Assembly (NCBI GenBank): GCA_023823795.1
Contig: CP085710.1
Coordinates: forward strand, 3,808,001 to 3,872,000
Reading direction: 5' to 3'
Length of the DNA: 64,000 bases
Origin: Bacillus sp. F19
Lineage (GTDB): Bacteria > Bacillota > Bacilli > Bacillales > Bacillaceae
Of the stretch, positions 57,174-64,000 are shown in pieces. The number at the start of each line of letters is the position of its first letter. Positions within the stretch are counted from its first letter, which is position 1. Position numbers and translations under genes: made by a program. The notes beneath the pieces were generated by a model. That model worked only from the letters and a program-made list of their open reading frames with translations. It made no database searches and was not told the origin of the DNA.

Positions 57174-57947
57174 TTAGATTACTTTTGCTTCGTTGCGAAG
57201 AAGTGATACTAATTCCTTCACTTGTGCATCCAGATCGCCCTGAAGTACTTTACCCGCTTCTTTTTTAGGCGGCATATAAATTTCGATTGTCTTTGTTTTA
57301 GGTTCAACATCATCTTCTTCAAGATCGAGATCATCCAGTTCCAATTCTTCTAAAGGCTTTTTCTTTGCTTTCATAATACCCGGCAAAGATGGATAACGAG
57401 GCTCATTCAATCCCTGCTGTGCTGTTACAAGCAATGGCAATGTTGTTTCAATTACTTCTGAATCACCTTCAACATCGCGGACGACTGTTGCTTTGTTTCC
57501 GTCAATCTCAAGCTTTGTAATCGTTGTTACATAAGGAATATTCAGAAGTTCAGCCAGACGAGGTCCTACTTGTCCGGATCCGCCATCAATCGCCACATTT
57601 CCTCCTATGATAAGATCTGCATCTTTATCCTTGAAGTATTCAGCAAGAATTTTGGAGGTTGTAAATTGATCTCCATCTTCAAGGTCATCTTCCGTATTAA
57701 TTAACACAGCCTTGTCACACCCCATAGCAAGTGCTGTACGCAATTCTTTTTCAGATTCTTCACCGCCGATTGTCACTACTGTTACTTCACCGCTGTTTGC
57801 ATCGCGAATCTGAATTGCTTCTTCAATGGCATATTCATCATAAGGATTAATAATGAATTCAGCGCCATCTTCATTGATTTTGCCGTTTTGAAGCGTTATT
57901 TTTTCTTCCGTATCAAACGTTTTCTTCATGATTACATAAATATTCAT
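57174..57947 (-). CDS. etfB: Electron transfer flavoprotein beta subunit
   Basis: EtfB is the partner of EtfA, binding AMP. The 257-residue product starts MNIYVIMKKTFDTEEKI. The AMP-binding region is ADLIIGGNVAIDGGSGQVGPRLAELL, and the signature VRDVEGDSEVIETTLPLLVTAQQGLNEPRYPSLPGIMKAKKKP is intact. ATG 57947 is six bases after GGGGG; upstream in-frame starts overlap that site and would exceed the usual family length. Confidence 0.97.
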   Translation of the reverse strand: MNIYVIMKKTFDTEEKITLQNGKINEDGAEFIINPYDEYAIEEAIQIRDANSGEVTVVTIGGEESEKELRTALAMGCDKAVLINTEDDLEDGDQFTTSKILAEYFKDKDADLIIGGNVAIDGGSGQVGPRLAELLNIPYVTTITKLEIDGNKATVVRDVEGDSEVIETTLPLLVTAQQGLNEPRYPSLPGIMKAKKKPLEELELDDLDLEEDDVEPKTKTIEIYMPPKKEAGKVLQGDLDAQVKELVSLLRNEAKVI

Positions 57948-58022
57948 GTCCATCCCCCTATTTACGTTAAGCATTCAATTTAGTTGTATAGAAAAAACGT
58001 CAGGAACGTTTTATCAAATAAT

Positions 58023-58796
58023 TTATTCGCCTTTAAACTGAGGCTGTCTTTTCTCAAGAAAAGCACTGATTCCTTCTTTTGCATCTGCGCTTTCAAATAC
58101 AGTCCCGAAATAGCCCGCTTCTTTTTTCACCCGTTCATGATACGGAAGGGTTTTAGAAGCATTGATTAAATCAATGGCTGCACTGACAGATATCGGACTT
58201 TTCGCAGCAAATTTCTTTGCAAGCTTCATCGTTTCATCTAATAAGGATTCTTCTGCAAAAGCATGGTTGGCAAGACCGTACTTGACTGCCTCTGCTCCTG
58301 AAATCGGTTCACTTGTCAGCAGCATTTCAAGAGCTTTTGCTTCTCCAACATACTTAGGAAGACGCTGCGATCCTGCGAAGCCTGGAATAAGTCCAAGCTG
58401 AAGCTCAGGCAGCCCAAGCTTTGCATTCTCAGTGACAAGTCTTACATGGCAGCTCATTGCAAGCTCAAGGCCCCCGCCTAGAGCAGCACCATGAATTGAC
58501 GCGATGACAGGTTTTGAAAATGTTTCAATTCTCTCAAAAAGTTTCTGTCCGTTTGCAGCAAGCTTAGAGAACTCTTCACCATTCGGCACTGAAATAAATT
58601 CCTTTATGTCAGCCCCTGCAGAGAAGAATCGTCCCTCGCCATTAATGACAATGACCCTGACTTCTTTATTCGCTTCAAACTCATCCATAAGGGATGAAAG
58701 CTCTTTCAAAACATAAGATGAAAGGGCATTTGCGGGAGGTTGGTGAATGGTTACGACCGCAACATAATCTTCTACTTTAACATTTAAATAACTCAC
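58023..58796 (-). CDS. fadB: Enoyl-CoA hydratase (FadB/YsiB)
   Basis: This crotonase-family enzyme hydrates trans-2-enoyl-CoA in beta-oxidation. It has 257 residues. The oxyanion-hole motifs are [10 protein letters not shown] and [19 protein letters not shown], and the two glutamate positions fall in [24 protein letters not shown]. It lies between fadR and etfB as in the B. subtilis lcfA operon. Confidence 0.94.
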   Translation of the reverse strand: MSYLNVKVEDYVAVVTIHQPPANALSSYVLKELSSLMDEFEANKEVRVIVINGEGRFFSAGADIKEFISVPNGEEFSKLAANGQKLFERIETFSKPVIASIHGAALGGGLELAMSCHVRLVTENAKLGLPELQLGLIPGFAGSQRLPKYVGEAKALEMLLTSEPISGAEAVKYGLANHAFAEESLLDETMKLAKKFAAKSPISVSAAIDLINASKTLPYHERVKKEAGYFGTVFESADAKEGISAFLEKRQPQFKGE

Positions 58797-58845
58797 AGCT
58801 CAGGCCTCCTTATGTATTTAAACTATTACGTTAGGGAGGGTTTTC

Positions 58846-59436
58846 TTAAACCCTTCCGCAGCCTTTGATCATGAGTTCATGAACGCTTCCTGCAAGTGCA
58901 GTTAAATCATATTTCTGATCATTCATGACCCATGTTGTCACCGTTTCATCAATGGTTCCAAATATCATCTGCCTCGCTAAGCGAATATCCAGGGCTTCAC
59001 TGAATTCGGATGTTTCTTTTCCTGTTTGAATAATCGAATCAAGAATATTTAAATATCCTTTCAGAACCTCGTTGATTCTCAGGCGCAATTCTTTATTTGA
59101 CTGCCTGAGTTCAAGCTGGGTAACGATGGCAAGATGATGATCTTCGGCTAAAAGAGAAAAATGTTTTTCTATCAACATGTATAACTTCTCCGCCGCCGTG
59201 TCCTTTCCTGCTATTTCTTGTTGAATTTTTTCGATAAATACGCCCATTTTTTCCTGAAACAAGGAAATCAGGATGTCTTCTTTATTCTTAAAATAAAGAT
59301 AAATGGTTCCGTCTGCGACTCCCGCCTGCTTGGCAATCTTTGAAACCTGTGCATGATGATAGCCGTTTTCAGCGATGACAATGGCAGCTGCATCTATAAT
59401 TTGGAGATATTTTGGTCTTTTCTGTTTCAATATCAA
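58846..59436 (-). CDS. fadR: TetR-family fatty acid degradation repressor FadR (YsiA)
   Basis: FadR represses beta-oxidation genes and is released by long-chain acyl-CoA. The 196-residue protein has an N-terminal TetR helix-turn-helix (IAENGYHHAQVSKIAKQAGVADGTIYLYFKNKEDILISLF). Its ligand-binding half is closely like the B. subtilis protein (HFSLLAEDHHLAIVTQLELRQSNKELRLRINEVLKGYLNILD; RLARQMIFGTIDETVTTWVMNDQKYDL). Start TTG 59436 or the TTG two codons later. A consensus FadR operator lies just upstream, so the gene is autoregulated. Confidence 0.96.
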   Translation of the reverse strand: MILKQKRPKYLQIIDAAAIVIAENGYHHAQVSKIAKQAGVADGTIYLYFKNKEDILISLFQEKMGVFIEKIQQEIAGKDTAAEKLYMLIEKHFSLLAEDHHLAIVTQLELRQSNKELRLRINEVLKGYLNILDSIIQTGKETSEFSEALDIRLARQMIFGTIDETVTTWVMNDQKYDLTALAGSVHELMIKGCGRV

Positions 59437-59451
59437 ATCGTCCCTTCAAAC

Positions 59452-59469
59452 TGAATGAATAATCATTCA
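59452..59469. promoter_or_regulatory. FadR operator
   Basis: TGAATGAATAATCATTCA matches the FadR consensus TGAATGAMTANTCATTCA at every position. It lies just downstream of the -10 of the fadR promoter, so bound FadR would block transcription. Confidence 0.93.
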
Positions 59470-59476
59470 TAATTTA

Positions 59477-59505
59477 ATCATAAAATTACATCATCCATCT
59501 GTCAA
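59477..59505 (-). promoter_or_regulatory. Sigma-A promoter of fadR
   Basis: On the minus strand TTGACA (59500-59505) and TATGAT (59477-59482) are separated by 17 bases, with the FadR operator immediately following. Confidence 0.85.
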
Positions 59506-59546
59506 GAAGAAAGATGATTTTATCTACATTATGATAGATGAAATGA

Positions 59547-59577
59547 ACCATCTCAGCAATAGGATGAGATGGTTCTT
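59547..59577. terminator. Hairpin between lcfA and fadR
   Basis: GAACCATCTC pairs with GAGATGGTTC around AGCAATAG. The U-run is better on the plus strand (TTTTATATTTT), and the minus transcript has only AUUUC. It may be a weak lcfA terminator. Confidence 0.5.
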
Positions 59578-59644
59578 TTATATTTTCTATTCTTATTGCT
59601 CTTCATTTTATTGAATAAGGCCATTTATATAAACGGTTTTCTGA

Positions 59645-61333
59645 TTAATTGGCATTTTTCAGTTTTTCTTTTTCTTCTTCTACAAGTGAGCGCCTCAAAA
59701 TTTTTCCGACTGCTGTTTTTGGCAGCTCTTTGCGGAATTCATAGATTCTTGGGATCTTGTAAGCTGCCATATGCTTGCGGGCAAATTCATCAAATTCCTG
59801 CTCAGTCGCCACAGCCCCTTCTTTTAAAACGATATATGCCTTCACCGTTTCTCCCCGGTAAGGATCGGGAATACCGGCTACTACTACTTCCTGCACTTTT
59901 TCGTGCTCATATAAAACCTCTTCGATTTCACGCGGATAAATATTGAATCCCCCGGCGATAATCATATCTTTTTTCCGGTCAACGATATAGAAATATCCTT
60001 CTTCGTCCATATAGCCAATGTCACCGGTTAAAAGCCAGCCGTCTCTTAATACGGCATCAGTTTCCTCTTGTTTTTTCCAATACCCTTTCATAACCTGCGG
60101 ACCTCTCACAGCAATTTCTCCAAGCTCATTGTATTTTGCCTGCTTGCCTGTTTCAAAAGACAGAATAATAGAGTCTGTATTAGGCCATGGCACACCGATG
60201 CTTCCTTTTTTCCGGTGCGACCAGAGGAAGTTGGAGTGCGTAACAGGGGATGCTTCTGACAAGCCGTATCCTTCCACAAGCTTACCGCCAGTTTCGCGCT
60301 CGAATTTCTCCTGAACTTCTGCCGGAAGAGGAGCTGATCCGCTTATACACGATTCCACGGATGAAAGATCATAGTTTTTCAGATCCGGATGATTTAGTAA
60401 TGCAATATAAATAGTAGGAGCTCCCGGGAACAGTGTCGGTTTTAATTTATCAATAGCTTTAAGCGTATCTGTCGCATCGAATTTGGGAAGCAGGATCATT
60501 TTAAAGCCTTGCATAATCGATAGGTTCATAACCGCTGTCATCCCGTAAACATGGAAAAACGGCAATATGCCAAGCACGGATTCTTCTCCGCGTTTGCATT
60601 TATACATCCAGGATGAGCACATGGACGTATTTGCAACCAGATTTTCATGCGTCAGCATAACTCCTTTTGGAAAACCGGTTGTTCCTCCTGTATACTGCAG
60701 CAAGGCAATATCCTCTTTAGGATTTGTTTCTATTTCCTCAATAGACGTGTGCTGCCGTTTCATGATTTCTTTGAATAAATGCGTGTGTCCGCTGTGCTCT
60801 ATTTTTACCACGATTTGATTTTGCTTTTTCTGCACAAAAGGGTACAGAAGATTTTTCGGGAAAGGGAGATAATCTTTTATGCTTGTTGCAATAATATGCT
60901 CAATGCTTGTCAGCGCTTTCATTTTTGAGACTTTTGGGTAAAGGAGATCAAGTGTAATGATGTATTTCGCATCAGAATCATTCAGTTGATACTCAAGCTC
61001 CCTTTCCATGTACAGAGGATTTGTTTGAACGACAATACCTCCCGCAAATAAGATTCCATAGTAAGCAATCACTGCCTGTGGACAATTCGGGAGCATAATG
61101 GATACTCTTTCGTCTTTCTTTAATCCAAGTTCCTGGAGGTAGCCTGCAAGTTTTAAAGATTGTTCATAAATCTCTGTAAAAGTCAGTTCCTTGCCTAAAA
61201 AGTGAATAGCTGTTTTTGTCGGAAATTCTTGTGCTGCTTGTGCGAGATAAGATTGAAGAGGCTTGTTGTCAATTTCAGCATAATGAGGTATTTCTTCAGG
61301 ATATAGATGAAGCCAAGGTTTTTGAACTTCCAT
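59645..61333 (-). CDS. lcfA: Long-chain fatty-acid-CoA ligase
   Basis: LcfA activates long-chain fatty acids with ATP and CoA at the membrane. The AMP-binding motif is LLQYTGGTTGFPKGVMLTHEN. Later motifs are EGYGLSEASPVTHSN, GWLLTGDIGYMDEEGYFYIVDRKKDMIIAGGFNIYPREIEEVL and the C-terminal Lys in LPKTAVGKILRR. ATG 61333 (562 residues) is seven bases after GGGAGG; the longer frame from 61390 covers the promoter. An extended -10 (TGGTATACT) lies close upstream on the minus strand. Confidence 0.96.
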   Translation of the reverse strand: MEVQKPWLHLYPEEIPHYAEIDNKPLQSYLAQAAQEFPTKTAIHFLGKELTFTEIYEQSLKLAGYLQELGLKKDERVSIMLPNCPQAVIAYYGILFAGGIVVQTNPLYMERELEYQLNDSDAKYIITLDLLYPKVSKMKALTSIEHIIATSIKDYLPFPKNLLYPFVQKKQNQIVVKIEHSGHTHLFKEIMKRQHTSIEEIETNPKEDIALLQYTGGTTGFPKGVMLTHENLVANTSMCSSWMYKCKRGEESVLGILPFFHVYGMTAVMNLSIMQGFKMILLPKFDATDTLKAIDKLKPTLFPGAPTIYIALLNHPDLKNYDLSSVESCISGSAPLPAEVQEKFERETGGKLVEGYGLSEASPVTHSNFLWSHRKKGSIGVPWPNTDSIILSFETGKQAKYNELGEIAVRGPQVMKGYWKKQEETDAVLRDGWLLTGDIGYMDEEGYFYIVDRKKDMIIAGGFNIYPREIEEVLYEHEKVQEVVVAGIPDPYRGETVKAYIVLKEGAVATEQEFDEFARKHMAAYKIPRIYEFRKELPKTAVGKILRRSLVEEEKEKLKNAN

Positions 61334-61438
61334 TTCATTTCCTCCCTTTGTCGCCATTATGACTTTTGGCTTATAAAGAAAGTATACCAAAGTTATATTT
61401 AGAATATAGAATGTTTTTGAATTATTTTAAATGGATTA

Positions 61439-61572
61439 ATAAAAGCGCAAACGCCCGTTTAGCCGGCAGGAAAGCCTTGGTTTGACTTTTCCCGCGGATT
61501 TGTTTTGGCCGAGGAGTTGGGCGCATCGGCTTACCATGAATGCGAAGAACTTTATACATATCTTATTTAAAA
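61439..61572 (+). repeat. Dispersed intergenic repeat, copy B
   Basis: AAAGCGCAAACGCCCGTTTAG, TTTGACTTTT, GATTTGTTTTGGCCGAGGAG, TTGGGCG and CTTATTTAAAAAAA follow the same order as copy A at 25808-25964. GCGCAAACGCCC near the start can pair with GGGCGC at 61520-61524, so the element may fold as a hairpin-rich RNA or DNA unit. It lies between lcfA and the 27-residue ORF and ends at a terminator. Confidence 0.7.
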
Positions 61573-61605
61573 AAATCCGGATTCATGTCATGAAATCCGG
61601 ATTTT
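61573..61605 (-). terminator. Intrinsic terminator after yshE and the 27-aa ORF
   Basis: AAATCCGGATTCATG pairs with CATGAAATCCGGATTT-type arms (about 61573-61604). The minus transcript continues into seven U. Confidence 0.85.
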
Positions 61606-61624
61606 CTTCATAATATTAAATTTT

Positions 61625-61708
61625 TCAAGCGAAAAAAACCATAAAGATAATGCCTATTACAATAAACAAACCGCATACTCCAAACAGTACTTTTGCTAAT
61701 GTTTCCAC
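61625..61708 (-). CDS. 27-aa single-helix membrane peptide
   Basis: GTG 61708 is six bases after GGGGAG. The peptide METLAKVLFGVCGLFIVIGI continues with IFMVFFA and stops, so it is one hydrophobic helix with a short polar N-terminus. It starts 12 bases after the yshE stop and is followed by a terminator, which argues that it is a real last gene of the mutS2-yshE unit. I recognise no family; function unknown. Confidence 0.6.
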   Translation of the reverse strand: METLAKVLFGVCGLFIVIGIIFMVFFA

Positions 61709-61720
61709 TGTTTTCTCCCC

Positions 61721-62125
61721 TTAAATGCCTGCGCCGATAACGTAGGATAGACCAATTGAAATCACCATTGAAATAAAGCCTACCGCACGATTGTCATTTT
61801 GAATTTCATCATCTATTCTGAATTTAGGCGTTAAAAACTCATAGATAAAATAGCCAAAAAGCAATAATATGAAGCCAAACATCCCCCAGCCAACCATCTC
61901 AAGCAGGGTATCATGCTGCCCAATTGAAAAACGGAACACATTGGCAATTCCAAATATCTTTCCGCCCGTCGTCATTGCAACTGCAAGATTCCCTTTTTGA
62001 ATTTCTTCCCAGTTATTATATTTCGTCACCAGTTCAAAAATGGTCAAAAACACAACAATGCATAAGATGACTACGCTAAAATACGCTGCTGTCTGAACGA
62101 ATTCATTCTCCCAAAATTGATTCAT
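61721..62125 (-). CDS. yshE: YshE, DUF350-family membrane protein
   Basis: The 134-residue protein has four hydrophobic helices of the DUF350 type. The family marks are FELVTKYNNWEEIQKGNLAVAMTTGGKIFGIANVFRFSI in the first half and DDEIQNDNRAVGFISMVISIGLSYVIGAGI in the second, an internal two-fold repeat pattern. In B. subtilis yshE follows mutS2 (mutSB) as here. The function is not known. Confidence 0.88.
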   Translation of the reverse strand: MNQFWENEFVQTAAYFSVVILCIVVFLTIFELVTKYNNWEEIQKGNLAVAMTTGGKIFGIANVFRFSIGQHDTLLEMVGWGMFGFILLLFGYFIYEFLTPKFRIDDEIQNDNRAVGFISMVISIGLSYVIGAGI

Positions 62126-62146
62126 TTCTAATCTCCCATATTTCGA

Positions 62147-64000
62147 TTATTTTAATTCAACAATCGTAACGCCTGAACCGCCCTCGCCGGATTCCCCGTA
62201 CCGGGTGCTCTTAACGTTTCTATGCTTTTTCAAGTATTCCTGCACTCCTGTTCGAAGTGCTCCAGTCCCTTTGCCGTGAATAATTGAAATTCTCGGATAG
62301 CCGGCGAGCACAGCATCGTCCATATATTTTTCTACTCTGAGAAGAGCATTCTCATACCGTTCGCCTCTTAAATCAAGTTCGAGGGAGACATGATAATCCT
62401 TGCCTTTTACCATTGCAAGAGGCTTGGTTTCAACAGGCTTAGGTCTGCTGATGTACTGCAGATCATCTTCTTTCACCTTCATTTTCAGAATGCCGATTTG
62501 CACCTGCCATTCTTGGCCGCCTACTTTTGACAGCAGATGCCCTTTTTGGTTGAAGCTGATGACTTTCACTTCATCGCCCTCTGCATACTGATGCTTCTGC
62601 GGCTTGCTTTTTGGCTGCTTGCTGCTTTTTTCAAACTCAGGCACCGCTTCTTCAAGACGTTTTTTGGCTTCGATTAATTCATGTTCTTTAATACCTGTCC
62701 GGTTTTCTTTTTGCATCTTTCTTAATTCGCGGATAATGGAGTCTGCTTCCGCTTTTGCAGCTTCCACTTTTTCTGCCGCTTTCTTTTCTGCCTGTTCGTA
62801 AAGCTTATCGCGCTCTTCGTTAAAAGAAAGAATTTGATTTTGCAGCTCTGAATGAAGCTTTTCTGCATCTTTGCGCAGCTGTTCTGCTTCAGTAAGCTCT
62901 GTGTCAGAGCGTTTTTTGCTCTCTTCAAGCGAAGCAATCATTGAATCTACTTCATTGCTCTCTGCACTCATATGAGATTTTGCTCGGTCTATGACAGTTT
63001 GCATAAGACCTAGCCGCTTTGAAATTTCAAATGCATTGCTTCGGCCGGGAACGCCGATTAAAAGCTTATATGTGGGGCTTAATGTTTCAATATTGAATTC
63101 AACACTTGCATTGACAACACCTTCACGGTTATATCCGTATGCTTTCAGTTCAGGATAATGCGTTGTGGCGATCACTCTTGCCCCGCGATGATGAACTTCA
63201 TCCAAAATGGAGATAGCAAGTGCAGCTCCTTCCTGCGGATCTGTTCCTGCACCCAGCTCATCGAATAGGACGAGGCTGTTATTGTCAACGCGTTTTAAAA
63301 TATCAACAATGTTTACCATGTGAGAAGAAAACGTACTTAAGCTTTGTTCAATTGACTGTTCGTCTCCGATATCAGCATATACATTTTCAAATACAGCCAT
63401 TTCAGAACCGTCAAGAGATGGAATCTGCAGGCCGGATTGCGCCATCAATGTAAATAGACCGACCGTTTTAAGGGTTACTGTTTTTCCGCCTGTATTCGGA
63501 CCTGTTATAACAATTGTCGTAAATTCACTGCCAAGTTCAATGTCATTTGCGACAACTTCCTCGGCATTCAAAAGCGGATGTCTTGCTTTAAACAGCTTAA
63601 TTCTTCCGCTGTTATTCATTTCTGGCTTTGAAGCTTTTATTTTTTTTGCGTACGCTGCTTTCGTAAACATAAAATCCATTTCGCTCAGCGCTTCCACATT
63701 AATATAAAGGGGATCAGCTTCTTCAGCCACTTTCACAGTAATTTCTGTTAAAATGCGGTCAATTTCGATTTTCTCTTTCATGCGCGCCTGCTGAAGCGTG
63801 TTGTTTAAGTCAACCACTGCCTGAGGCTCGATGAATAAGGTTGCTCCTGATGAAGACTGATCATGGACAATACCTCCGTATGCTGAACGGTATTCCTGCT
63901 TAACAGGAATCACATACCTGTCATTACGTATGGTAATAATCGCGTCAGAAAGCATTTTTTGAGCAGATGAGGACCGGATCATCGACTCAAGCTTTTCTCT
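62147..64000 (-). CDS. mutS2: MutS2 (MutSB) ATPase/Smr protein, 5' end outside window
   Basis: The frame is open to the right edge; the visible 617 residues lack the first part of a protein normally near 785 residues. The MutS-type ATPase has Walker [18 protein letters not shown], Walker [17 protein letters not shown] and [13 protein letters not shown] long coiled coil rich in Glu and Lys follows (about residues 330-440 of the visible part). The KOW-like middle and the C-terminal Smr nuclease domain ([33 protein letters not shown]) complete it. MutS2 acts on collided ribosomes or recombination intermediates rather than in mismatch repair. Confidence 0.96.
   Translation of the reverse strand, partial: REKLESMIRSSSAQKMLSDAIITIRNDRYVIPVKQEYRSAYGGIVHDQSSSGATLFIEPQAVVDLNNTLQQARMKEKIEIDRILTEITVKVAEEADPLYINVEALSEMDFMFTKAAYAKKIKASKPEMNNSGRIKLFKARHPLLNAEEVVANDIELGSEFTTIVITGPNTGGKTVTLKTVGLFTLMAQSGLQIPSLDGSEMAVFENVYADIGDEQSIEQSLSTFSSHMVNIVDILKRVDNNSLVLFDELGAGTDPQEGAALAISILDEVHHRGARVIATTHYPELKAYGYNREGVVNASVEFNIETLSPTYKLLIGVPGRSNAFEISKRLGLMQTVIDRAKSHMSAESNEVDSMIASLEESKKRSDTELTEAEQLRKDAEKLHSELQNQILSFNEERDKLYEQAEKKAAEKVEAAKAEADSIIRELRKMQKENRTGIKEHELIEAKKRLEEAVPEFEKSSKQPKSKPQKHQYAEGDEVKVISFNQKGHLLSKVGGQEWQVQIGILKMKVKEDDLQYISRPKPVETKPLAMVKGKDYHVSLELDLRGERYENALLRVEKYMDDAVLAGYPRISIIHGKGTGALRTGVQEYLKKHRNVKSTRYGESGEGGSGVTIVELK

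Overview
The window is chromosomal DNA of an endospore-forming member of the Bacillaceae (low-GC Firmicutes). The evidence is the gene order, which follows the Bacillus subtilis stretch valS-ysxE-spoVID-hem-ysxD-engB-lonA-lonB-clpX-tig-ysoA-leu/ilv-rph-gerM-racE-ysmB-gerE-ysmA-sdh-yslB-lysC-uvrC-trxA-etf-fad-lcfA-yshE-mutS2. Sporulation and germination genes (spoVID, ysxE, lonB, gerM, gerE), T-box and L-box leaders, strong Shine-Dalgarno sites and frequent GTG/TTG starts agree. Nearly all of this conserved part (about 6 to 64 kb) is read from the minus strand.

Positions 1-5838 are a plus-strand accessory module that I read as nitrate-responsive. It holds the end of a membrane protein, two unrecognised small proteins, a NarK-type nitrate/nitrite transporter carrying a C-terminal PAS domain, a short histidine kinase with no input domain, a NarL/NreC-type response regulator, an NreA-like GAF protein and a second kinase with tandem PAS domains. 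The six complete genes from the second small protein onward, and the pairs before them, overlap or nearly abut, so the set looks like one translationally coupled operon. The transporter ends in a PAS domain exactly where the following kinase begins with its phosphoacceptor helix. The pair therefore resembles one sensor kinase split into two proteins, with a transporter as membrane anchor. This is the most unusual thing in the window.

Positions 6-15.7 kb hold a membrane GAF-GGDEF protein, folC, valS with a T-box leader, a 63-residue membrane protein, ysxE, spoVID, and a small-gene interval with a short CsbD-like ORF behind a sigma-B-like promoter and a 55-residue membrane protein. Positions 15.7-22 kb are the heme operon hemAXCDBL, with ysxD divergent from it. 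Positions 22.7-32 kb hold engB, lonA, lonB, clpX, tig and ysoA (protein quality control).

Positions 32.1-41.6 kb are branched-chain amino acid synthesis: ilvBHC-leuABCD behind a leucine T-box, and ilvE behind its own promoter with a CodY-like box and an intrinsic terminator in the leader. A tRNA-Arg(TCT) follows. Positions 42-48 kb carry ysnB, rdgB, rph, gerM, racE, ysmB, gerE and ysmA. Positions 48-56 kb carry sdhCAB, yslB, lysC with a lysine riboswitch, uvrC and trxA. Positions 56-61.4 kb are fatty acid degradation (etfA, etfB, fadB, fadR with a FadR operator, lcfA). The window ends with a 27-residue membrane peptide, yshE and most of mutS2, which runs off the right edge.

Two diverged copies of a roughly 130-bp intergenic repeat lie after lonA and near lcfA. 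All functional names rest on reading the translated sequence and remembered family motifs; no database search was run.
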